Of a stretch of 64,000 nucleotides of DNA, positions 33,286 through 42,554 are shown in pieces; within the stretch, counting starts at the first letter, position 1, and every line of letters starts with the position of its first letter. Source of the stretch: Eleusine coracana subsp. coracana (Eukaryota > Streptophyta > Magnoliopsida > Poales > Poaceae); the NCBI GenBank assembly GCA_032690845.1, contig CM064426.1, forward strand, positions 61,046,631 to 61,110,630, written 5' to 3'. The position numbers were made by a program, and so were the translations under genes. A model generated the notes under the pieces. It worked only from the letters and a program-made list of their open reading frames with translations, searched no databases and was not told where the DNA came from.

Positions 33286-36200
33286 TGTAACACCCTACTT
33301 TTGCAAATTCTAAAAATGTCAACTATTAGCATTTAGGAGTTTAATTAAATAACCTAGGACAAATTGTTTTTATAATAAATTAAATTATTGCAATTGCATA
33401 ACATGTCATATTCATATAGATTTTCATTGCATTATGCATTTAGTTTAATTATTATTTATTTACCAGGAATATTAGGAATAGAATTAGAATAGAAATTAGA
33501 CAAGGAAAAGAATTGAGAAAGAAAAAGAAAAGAAAAGGAGGAACTAGAACAGTGGGCCGAAACCCACCATTCAGCCCACCCCTCCCCTCTCCCCACCTCC
33601 TCCTTCCGGCCCAGCCGGCCAGGCCGCCTCCCCCTCCCTTCTCTTTTCCCTTTTCTCTCCCCCCCCCCCCCCCCCCGCACGGCCCAGCTTCTCCCGTCCG
33701 GCCCAACGCGCGCGTGGCCCGCTCCTCCCGCGCTCTCTCTCTCTCTCACTGACACGCGGGCCCCACCTGTCATCCCCTCCTCCGCCTCTCTCTCCCGTCG
33801 CCGGAAATCGACGCCGCCGCCGTCGATCTCCCTCCCCCCGACCTCCCCGACTCTCGAAACCGGCGCCCGAGCGCGCGCGACCGCCTCCACTTCCCTTCCC
33901 CCCCTAACTTTTGGCCGTTTCGGCCGTTACGAACCCCCCCCCCCCCACCCCCGCGCGCATCAATGGCGCTAGTGGCCATTGATGGCCGAAGAGCCCCGCG
34001 CCGGCTCAATTCGCCCGCCTCCGCGCCTATAAAGCACCCTCTCGGCACCGCCCTGCTCCGCCGCCGCTCCTCCGCTCTCTTCCGCTTGCTCGCGACCATC
34101 GGACGACCTCCCCCACCGAGCTCCGACCACCGCCGCCACCGAGCCCTGCCGCCGACCCCCTCCCGGCCTTCCCGCACCCGCGCGACCTTGATCCAACCAT
34201 CCAGATTACATACCCCTTCGGGTTATTTAATCGGTCCACCGTGAACCAGTGGACCAATGGTCCACAGAACCTATAGACCCGGTCCACGCATTTCTAGTTT
34301 AAAATTAATTCAATTAATTCCTGGATATTGTGGCAGTTTAGCATTTTAGCCCCTGTGCTTAGCTTAAATTAGGTTTAGGTCCCTGTTTTTGTGCAGAACA
34401 AATAAAAATTTGTTTTTAGGCCCCTGAACTTTATAATAATTATTTTTACCACTACATTTTTTACAAAAAAGCCCCTATACCTTTAAAAAAATTATATTTA
34501 GCCCTATAAATTGTAGAAAACCACTGGAATTGTTTTAAATTATATTTTAATCCAGTCTTTTTATATTATTAATGGTATAAATATTATTTTAGCCCTAAAA
34601 ATTTACAGAAACACCCCTATGCATTATTTAAATTATTAATTGACCTTGTAATTTTATAAAACACCCCTGGACTGATCTTAATTATGTTTTAGTCCCCAGA
34701 ATTATTTTAAAATTATACCTTAATCATTATTAATTGTATAAATATTATTTTAGCCTTAAATTTTTACAGGAACATCCCTGTACTTAATTTTAATTAGATT
34801 TGGCCCTGTCTTTTTACACTTAAACCCCTGCAATTAGTATTAATTATGTTTGAGTCCTAGAATTTTTGCAAAAACAACCTTATACTTTTATAACTACTTT
34901 TCAGCCCTAATAATTTACACTTTAGTCCCTGTAATTTTATAAAATTACACATAGGTCCTTAAAAGCCTCTGTTTTTACCCTTTTGCCCCTAAAACTTCAA
35001 ACTAGCATAACTTTTTACTCATAACTCCAATTTAGGTGATTCTTGCGCCAAAATTCTCGTAGGAGCATAACCTTTGCATCCCTTGCATCTACATACTATT
35101 TTTCCTCTGTTGCATATAGTGTATTGATTTTGTATGTTTTACTTGTATTGGTATGGCGTTAAATAAAGGCGACATACACAAGGACCACCCTACGAGGATT
35201 TTCAAGAGCAGGAATTTGAAGGGTTAGAGCAGCCTTCTACGTAGGACGAAGGCAAGTGTCCTTGATGCATATTACACCTATTGAAATGTTACTATAGAAT
35301 TGCATGCTTGTGTCAATTTATTGGGAACCTATTGTTAGGGTTTTCCTTAGTAATTGTTTTTACCCTGTTCCTTGTCGCCTTGAACCAATGGGTGAATTGT
35401 GGGTAGAAAATGCTTAAGATGGCTTATGGGATGTGGGTTAATATTGTTTTTGATTAATGAACAATGTCACGTGGGATATGTTTGGTAAATCTTTTAGTAA
35501 CATGGCTTAGGGATCTGTGCAAGCCAGGTGGAAAGGATGTGGTGCCGTGGGTACATGCTTGTGGTGGTAGGCTTGTTGTAGATCCTAGGAACCGGTTCTT
35601 GGAGTGACAACCCAGGAAAACAGTGCCAACACAAGACCGACATGGGTAAGGCTTGGCCTAGTAATTAGATGTTCTCCCAGTGTCAGTGCAGCATTTGGTG
35701 GAGCGGGGAATGGAAGTCGAGAGGACTATCCTTGTATCCAAATGGCTCAAGAGGGGGCTTCCGGGGTGATGAGCTGCTTGTTGAAGGGCTATCACTTATG
35801 GACGGGAGTGGAACCTTAGTGGCTAGCCTGTACTGGGAGACCCTTTGGAAAAGCCTCGTAGTGAAACCCTACCACACACCAAAGGAAGTGTGTAATGTGG
35901 GTCGCATCCACGGGCACCAAGGGAATCACGACTTGTGGGTAAAGTGGCACCAAAGGAAGTGTGTAATGTGGGCCGTGCTCACGGTCAAGAGCGGCCTGGA
36001 ATCCTCACAAGATTAGTTGGGGATGGGTTGGTATGGTTGGAAAGGTGGGATAGATTGAGACTTGGTTAGTACAGCACCTTGTGAAAGTAGGGGTGGGATG
36101 ACCCCACTTAGTAAATAGGATGCTTAGGTTAATTAAAAGCTCATGCAACCCACTCTATAAAGCCTTCTCTTGACTATAGCCCCATGTCATCTTTTCCCCC

Positions 36201-36543
36201 ACTTGCTGAGTACGACATGTACTCACCCTTGCTATACCACGTTGATATTCAGCCCAAGGAGAAGATTGGAACCAATACTAAGAGGAAGGAAGCGAGTACT
36301 AGGCGATGATCCTCCAATCGATGCCTGTGGAGTTTGGGATATCTACGCTAGATACTTTCCGCTGCATTGATGTATTTTTCTTCTAGACCCACGGGTCCTT
36401 TTGTAATAAAGATATGATGTAATAAATAAAGGATATGGATAATTATTCTGTTTACCATTGATGATGTACCGTATGTGTGTGTAACTTGATCCTGGACACA
36501 TGTACGGCTACACCCATTTTGTTTTCTTCAAATGGGTGTTACA
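33286..36543 (+). repeat. Element D, 5' LTR
   Basis: This 3258 bp LTR has a GC-rich block at about 33540-34240, then an AT-rich block with recurring TTTAGCCCCTG-like phrases (34330-34990). The hairpin TGAGTAC/GTACTCA lies at 36207-36225 and AATAAA signals near 36400. The open frames at 33513-34290 and 35604-36370 recur in the other LTR and are not genes. Confidence 0.92.
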
Positions 36544-36547
36544 GAAG

Positions 36548-36560
36548 TGGTATCAGAGCC
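36548..36560 (+). other. Element D primer-binding site (Met-tRNA)
   Basis: The site tggtatcagagcc lies four bases after the LTR and is the standard Met-tRNA primer complement used by chromoviruses. Confidence 0.93.
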
Positions 36561-36744
36561 ATATCGACTGCAGGACGTCAACCTAGTTAGCCATGGACGC
36601 ATTTAGGGACCCTATTTTGTCTTACATCAATACAAACTATTTTAACAAAATACTAATCCTTGTCGTTTCTCATTTTGTTGCTTTTCTTGAATTTTAGATT
36701 TATTTAACCATTGCTTATTCATGCCTTGTGATTTTAAAATATAG

Positions 36745-37740
36745 ATGGCCCGCACCAAGCAAACCGCTCGTAAGAGTACGGCTAGACGCCACTATGAACT
36801 CCTTGCCCCTAGGCGTGTTCAAAGGGAAGAAAGTGAAGAAGCAAATCAACCTGAACGCGAGAAGACCCCAGTAAGGGATGAGACGTTTCCAGAGGAACCA
36901 CAAGAGGACCCTGAGGAACCTGAAGAAGAAGAAGAACCAGAAGAGTATGAGCAAGAAGAGGACCCTGAGGAACCTGAAGAGGAAGAAGAACCAGAAGAGT
37001 ATGAGCAAGAAGAGGACCCAGAAGAACCACAAGAGGAGGAAGACCCAGAAGAGCCCGAGGACCTCGAAGAGCCTAAGAATGGTGATAACTCGGATGACGA
37101 CGAAGACCTAGCCGTCCGTATGGCCGAGAAGTACCGCTCTTTTGGACTAGAGGGTGAGACCTTCTCCAAGACTCTGCGAAGGCTACTTGAGAAGATTGGC
37201 ATCACCAACAAGCCTCAGTACTTCATCAAGAAAGTGGATCGTCCTTCTCGTGAGGAATGGACAACGGTGGTCAACATCTACGACGGCGACCGCGTCATAT
37301 CTACGCACTGTGCCCGCACCCCTAGGGCTACTCGTGGGGCTGCAATAGACGACGCTGCTTGGAGGGCTCTCACTAGCCTCTGCTACACTCACCGCCATGG
37401 AATAGCAAGGACAAGTTTTGCACACATTCCCCGTCGGAAGCCAGGCATGGAGAAGTACACCGTCGCTCCTACAGAATGGTACGTGAGCACCAGGGAGATG
37501 GACGAGACTCAGGGAATAGCGGTGGACTTAAGCCGCACTATGGAGGCACTACAGAGGGAGAACCACACCCTTCGGAAGAGGCTGCGCGATACTGAGGATT
37601 ACATGAAGCGCGACCAGCGAGTCAAGATGGGTGAGCAAAGTGACCTCTACTCATCGGGTATCCGCACTTGGACTGCAAACTCCCCGAAGCGCGCAAGTTC
37701 CCTACCTTCGATCTCCGACGAAGTGAACTCCCATGCCTAG
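36745..37740 (+). CDS. Element D extra ORF: histone H3-tail-like N-terminus, acidic repeats, dsRBD-like region
   Basis: This intact 331-codon ORF lies between primer site and gag. Residues 2-12 are ARTKQTARKST, identical to H3 residues 1-11, followed by a basic patch to residue 27. Residues 51-108 are Glu/Pro-rich with an 18-residue repeat, from 54 bp DNA units at 36907 and 36961. Residues 142-214 (TLRRLLEKIGI..., EWTTVVNIYDGDRVIST, RGAAIDDAAWRALTSL) have the helix-strand-strand-strand-helix look of a double-stranded-RNA-binding domain. Residues 262-280 have leucines at a heptad spacing (262, 269, 276). The H3 identity and open frame are seen; the dsRBD-like and coiled-coil readings are inference. 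No Gag or enzyme motif is present. It might imitate H3 toward histone-modifying enzymes or readers, or tether the element to chromatin. Function unknown. Confidence 0.88.
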   Translation: MARTKQTARKSTARRHYELLAPRRVQREESEEANQPEREKTPVRDETFPEEPQEDPEEPEEEEEPEEYEQEEDPEEPEEEEEPEEYEQEEDPEEPQEEEDPEEPEDLEEPKNGDNSDDDEDLAVRMAEKYRSFGLEGETFSKTLRRLLEKIGITNKPQYFIKKVDRPSREEWTTVVNIYDGDRVISTHCARTPRATRGAAIDDAAWRALTSLCYTHRHGIARTSFAHIPRRKPGMEKYTVAPTEWYVSTREMDETQGIAVDLSRTMEALQRENHTLRKRLRDTEDYMKRDQRVKMGEQSDLYSSGIRTWTANSPKRASSLPSISDEVNSHA

Positions 37741-38015
37741 GAGATTCCCTTACCCGTGAATAAAGATTGTAATAATCAAACACTTACATCGATTTACTTT
37801 CATGGTGTGATGTAATGAACTCGTTGGCTTGGTTAATAAGTGTGCTTGATGTGAGTTATAGGATGCCTCGGCACCTTGTCCACAACCTCATCGTTTGTTT
37901 GCTTATTAAATAAACTACCTTTTACTTATCACTCCTTGATACATTTAGATGGGGATCTTTCTTTTTGTTATTACCACACCTTGTCTCACACTACTTCCAC
38001 CACCTATTCTAATCA
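37741..38015 (+). other. Element D spacer between extra ORF and gag
   Basis: This 275 bp spacer is AT-rich. It ends ctattctaatcag directly before the gag ATG, which resembles a plant branch point and 3' splice site. A similar ttttaaaatatag precedes the extra ORF's ATG. Confidence 0.5.
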
Positions 38016-39611
38016 GATGGTTCGCACTAGAGGACACGCTGGAGGTAGCAATCAGAACAACGAGGAGGGCAATAATGCTTCGAACATTGAGCAATTCTTG
38101 GCCGTACAGACTCAGCTCATGCAAACAATGATCCAAACTTTAGGCGCTTTACAGCAGAACCACAACAACCAGCAGAACCACAATGCACCTCCACCTCCAC
38201 CCCAGAATAGATTGGGGGAGTTCCTAAGGACTAAGCCACCTACCTTTTCCCAATCTAAGGATCCGATGGAAGCTGACGATTGGCTCAAGGCAATCGAAAA
38301 GAAGTTGATAATCGCTCAATGCAATGATCGAGAGAAGGTTCTCTTGCAGCTCATCAGCTATATGGTGTAGCCGCAGACTGGTGGGAAGCTTATTGCAATG
38401 CTAATGCTGATGTGGAAAGCATCACTTGGATTGAGTTTAAGGATAATTTCCGCTCCCACTATATTCCTACGGGCATCAAATTGCTGAAAAGACAGGAATT
38501 TCAGGACCTGAGACAGGGGAACATGTCAGTAAGTGAATACTTGAATAGGTTCATCCAGCTGTCCAGGTATGCTCCAGAGGATGTGAACACCGATGGGAAG
38601 AAGCAATACATGTTCATGAGGGGACTGCAGAATGACATCCAGTTTCAGTTGATAAACAATGACTATGTCAATTTCCAGAAACTGGTGGACAAGGCCATTG
38701 TTGTGGAGAACAAGCGCAATGAGATTGAGAGGGAAGGCAAGAGGAAGATGCCATTCCAAGGACAATCATATGGTAGCAACACTCGCCCCCGCATGATGCC
38801 ATCTTCTAACTTATACTTCCGTGCTCCCAGCACTGTCAGGCCACCCATGCAAGCTCCACGCCCAAACTTTCCAATGCAACGCTCCAACTACCAGGCACCC
38901 CGCCCTAGCCAGCAGCAGGCACCTCGTTCCACCTATCAGCAAGCACCCCGCCCCACAGCCCCAACAGCTCCACAAAACCAGAACCGCCCCACCGCAGGAA
39001 ACACTAATAGTGTGAAGCGCGGATGTTATCACTGTGGACAGAAAGGTCACTTCATGGGACAGTGTCCTCAACGGAACAATGCACCAAGGCAAGCTTCAAC
39101 TAACCTGCCTTCAGGCAATCAAGGACAACAGAATTACGCTCGAGGGCGCGTCAATCATGTCACTACGGAAGAAGCTGAGCAAGCTGCAGATGTGGTGTTG
39201 GGTATGTTCTTAGCTAACTCTCAACCTGCAACCATTTTGTTTGATTTGGGAGCATCGCATTCATTCATAACATCCACATATGTGGCAGAGCACAACTTAC
39301 CGATTGCTCTTATGAAGCGTACCATGCTAGTTAGCTCTCCTGGTGGAGAAATGAGAACCAATCAAATATGCCCAAAGGTCGCCCTTCAAATAAGGGGGGT
39401 GGACTTCTCAGCTAATCTCATAATCCTAGACTCCAAGGGGATAGATATAATACTTGGAATGGATTGGTTACGCAAGTATAATGGAGTGATACAGTGCGCC
39501 AAGCAGTCGGTAGAACTGACTAGTGCAGAGGGTACCAAGGTTGAATTCATAGCAGCCAACTCTACTACCAAGGAAGTCATACTAAACCAAACCACCAGCA
39601 CACCCATAGAA
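38016..39611 (+). pseudogene. Element D, gag (with protease at its C-terminal side), frameshifted
   Basis: Gag begins MVRTRGHAGG at 38016. The core has ADDWLKAIEKKL, then a one-base loss near 38350 shifts frame just before the AADWWEAY motif. The downstream frame reads through ITWIEFKDNFRSHYIP, a Pro/Gln-rich region and a CX2CX4HX4C knuckle, CYHCGQKGHFMGQC, near 39025-39066. The protease follows at about 39215-39500 with FDLGASHSFI and GMDWL; the usual D-S-G-A has Leu for Ser. A TAG at 39612 interrupts the frame before RT. Family assignment is firm. Confidence 0.87.
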
Positions 39612-41495
39612 TAGATACGAGTGGTATGTGAATTCCCTGATGTCTTTCCTGAAGAACTTCCAGGTATGCCACCAGACCATGACATAGAGTTTGTTATTGA
39701 CTTAATACCAGGAACGGCTCCTATATCTAAGAGGCCCTATAGGATGCCAGTTAATGAGTTGGTAGAACTAAAGAAGCAATTACATGAGATGCTAGAGAAA
39801 GGTTTCATTCGCCCTACTTCCTCACCTTGGGGAGCTCCAGTAATCTTTGTCGAGAAGAAGGATAAGACTCAGAGGATGTGTGTGGACTATCGTTCTCTTA
39901 ATGATGTAACCATCAAGAATAAGTATCCACTACCACGGATTGAAGACTTGTTCGATCAGATGAAAGGAGCTTGTGTATTCTCTAAGATTGATCTACGATC
40001 CGGGTATCACCAGTTGAAAATCAGACCATCAGACATACCCAAGACGGCTTTCAGAACAAGATATGGGTTATATGAGTATACGGTAATGTCATTTGGGTTA
40101 ACCAATGCACCGGCTTACTTCATGTACCTTATGAATAAGGTGTTCATGGAGTACTTGGATAAGTTTGTTGTGGTTTTCATTGACGACATCTTGGTGTTTT
40201 CAAAGAATGAAGAAGAGCATGAGGGACACCTCAGGCTAGTTCTAGAGAAGCTACGTGAACACCAGCTGTATGCCAAATTAAGTAAGTGCGAATTCTGGCT
40301 GAAAGAAGTAGCATTTCTTGGTCATGTGATCTCTGCTGGAGGAGTATCAGTCGATCCAGGCAAGGTAAAGGACGTCCTAGATTGGAAACCACCACAAACA
40401 GTAAGGGAGATTAGAAGTTTTCTTGGATTAGCCGAATACTATCGGCGATTCATAAATGACTTCTCCAAAATAGCAAAGCCAATGACGACACTATTAGGGA
40501 AGGACAAGATTTTCGAATGGACTCAGCGTTGTCAAACCAGCTTTGAAGAATTGAAGAAGAGATTAACGTCAGCCCCTGTCTTAATCTTACCTAACATCAG
40601 TAAGAGTTTTGACATATACTGTGACGCATCCAGGCAAGGACGAGGATGTGTGCTCATGCAGGAAGGTCACGTTGTGGCATACGCCTCTAGGCAGTTACGG
40701 AAGCATGAAGAGAAGTACCCAACACACGATTTGGAGTTAGCGGCAGTGGTACATGCTCTAAAAATTTGGAGGCGCTACATTCTTGGTCATCGTTGTGAGA
40801 TCTATACGGATCACAAGAGTCTCAAGTACATATTCACTCAGACAGAGTTGAACCTAAGACAACGACGTTGGTTAGAGTTGATTAAGGACTATGATGTGGG
40901 TATTAACTATCATCCAGGGAAAGCGAATGTTGTTGCAGATGCCCTGAGTAGAAAGATCTATTGTAGTCAGTTAGTCGTAGAAAGGCTACCGCCAGAGCTC
41001 TGTAAGGAGTTTGAGCGACTGAACCTTGGATTTGTGAATGAGTTAGAGGCCGTGGCAATGGATGTGGAACAAACTCTCGATGATGAAATTCGCAAGGGAC
41101 AGCTAGAAGATGAGAAGCTAAGTGAGATTAGAACGCTCATCAAGGAAGGCAAAGCTACCGACTTTACAGAAGATGAGAAGGGTATTATATGGATAGGTAA
41201 AAGGATATGTGTGCCAGACAAGAAGCCCCTTCGTGACATAATCCTACGAGAAGCACACGATTCTGTATACTCCATTCATCCAGGAAGTACTAAGATGTAT
41301 CAAGACTTGAAGACTCATTATTGGTGGCATGGCATGAAGCGCGACGTCGCAGAGTATGTTGCGGTATGTGACACATGTCAACGTGTCAAGGCAGAACACC
41401 AACGAACCGCCGGATTACTTCAACCTCTAAAGATTCCTGAGTGGAAGTGGGAACAAGTCGGTATGGACTTCATAGTTGGATTACCCCGTACATAG
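39612..41495 (+). pseudogene. Element D, pol: reverse transcriptase, RNase H, integrase zinc-binding module
   Basis: This frame is in phase with gag beyond the TAG at 39612. RT motifs are MCVDYRSLNDVTIKNKYPLP, KIDLRSGYHQL and the catalytic VVFIDDILVFSK near 40170-40205. RNase H shows YCDASRQGRG, YTDHKSLKYIF and NVVADALSRK. The integrase HHCC module spans about 41255-41390 (HPGSTKMYQDL, CDTCQRV). The frame ends at a TAG at 41493 within VGLPRT. The reading is open over 624 codons, consistent with a recent insertion. Confidence 0.92.
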
Positions 41496-42269
41496 TCGGG
41501 ATACGATTCTATATGGGTTATAGTTGATAGTTTAACCAAGGTGGCACACTTTATTCCCGTCAAGACAACTTATAGTGGTGCGAAACTGGCAGAACTATAC
41601 ATGTCAAGGATAGTGTGTTTACATGGAGTCCCTAAGAAGATAGTATCTGACAGAGGCTCTCAGTTCACCTCGAGGTTTTGGGAGAAGGTACATGAATCTC
41701 TTGGCACCAAGTTGAACTTCAGCTCTGCGTATCACCCTCAGACTGATGGACAGACCGAGAGGACGAACCAAATACTAGAAGACATGTTGAGAGCTTGTGC
41801 TTTGAAATATGGCAAGAGTTGGGACAAGAGTCTACCCTACGCAGAATTTTCCTACAACAACAGTTATCAAGCAAGTATAGGGATGGCGCCTTTCGAGTTC
41901 TTATATGGAAGAAAGTGTAGGACACCTCTGTTCTGGAATGAGACAGGAGAGAACCAAGTCTTTGGACCTGAGATACTACAAGAAGCAGAAAGACAAGTTA
42001 AGATTGTACGTGAGAACCTAAAGGTTGCACAGTCAAGGCAGAAAAGCTACGCCGATCGTAGGCGAAGAGACCTATCCTTCGAGATTGGAGACTTCGTATA
42101 TCTCAAGGTATCACCCATGAGGGGTGTTAGACGCTTCAAAGTAAAAGGAAAGCTAGCACCACGTTACATCGGCCCTTTCAAGATTCTTGATAGAAGAGGA
42201 GAAGTCGCATATCAGTTGGAGCTACCCTCACATCTCACGGATGTGCATGACGTGTTCCATGTGTCCTAG
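41496..42269 (+). pseudogene. Element D, integrase catalytic core and GPY region
   Basis: In the same frame past the TAG at 41493, it reads SGYDSIWVIVD, KIVSDRGSQFTSRFWEKV and YHPQTDGQTERTNQ, the standard catalytic core. The C-terminal segment KLAPRYIGPFKILDRRGEVAYQ is the GPY/F module. Another TAG at 42267 interrupts before LKKCLRV. The protein would carry out insertion of element DNA. Confidence 0.9.
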
Positions 42270-42554
42270 TTAAAGAAATGCTTAAGAGTGCCTGAAGAAC
42301 AACTCCCTGTTGAGGAAATAGACCTTCGGAAAGACCTCACATATACGGAACAACCAGTCAAGATCCTAGAAGTTGTTGAGAGAGTTACCAGAAATAAGGT
42401 GATCCGGATGTGCAAGGTGCTTTGGAATCATCACACGGAAGAAGAAGCCACCTGGGAGCGGGAAGAAGAATTAAAAGCCGAGTTTCCCCACCTCTTCATC
42501 AATCTTTCCGAATCTCGAGGGCGAGATTCATTTTTAAGGGGGGTAGGTTTGTAA
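42270..42554 (+). pseudogene. Element D, integrase C-terminal chromodomain
   Basis: After the TAG at 42267 the same frame gives KILEVVERVTRNKVIRMCKVLW and TWEREEELKAEFPHLF, the chromodomain tail of Tekay/Del-type chromoviruses. Such domains recognise methylated H3 in studied chromoviruses, guiding insertion to heterochromatin. The stop codon TAA at 42552 overlaps the first bases of the 3' LTR. The same element encodes an H3-tail-like protein at 36745, which makes this reader of special interest. Confidence 0.85.
42531..42549 (+). other. Element D polypurine tract
   Basis: The tract ending aaggggggtaggt lies directly before the LTR's TGTAACACC and also encodes the last pol residues. Confidence 0.8.

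Noticed and set aside
33513..34290. Proline- and arginine-rich open frames in D's 5' LTR
   Set aside because: Equivalent frames occur in the 3' LTR at 42777-43515 with indels that break any shared protein. Composition explains them.
35604..36370. Two or three ORFs identical at 44819-45585
   Set aside because: They are simply the two LTR copies; there are no domains and the ORFs are short.
36745..36790. A histone H3 gene or pseudogene
   Set aside because: Only the first eleven H3 residues match. The rest has no histone-fold sequence and is open for 331 codons with different features.
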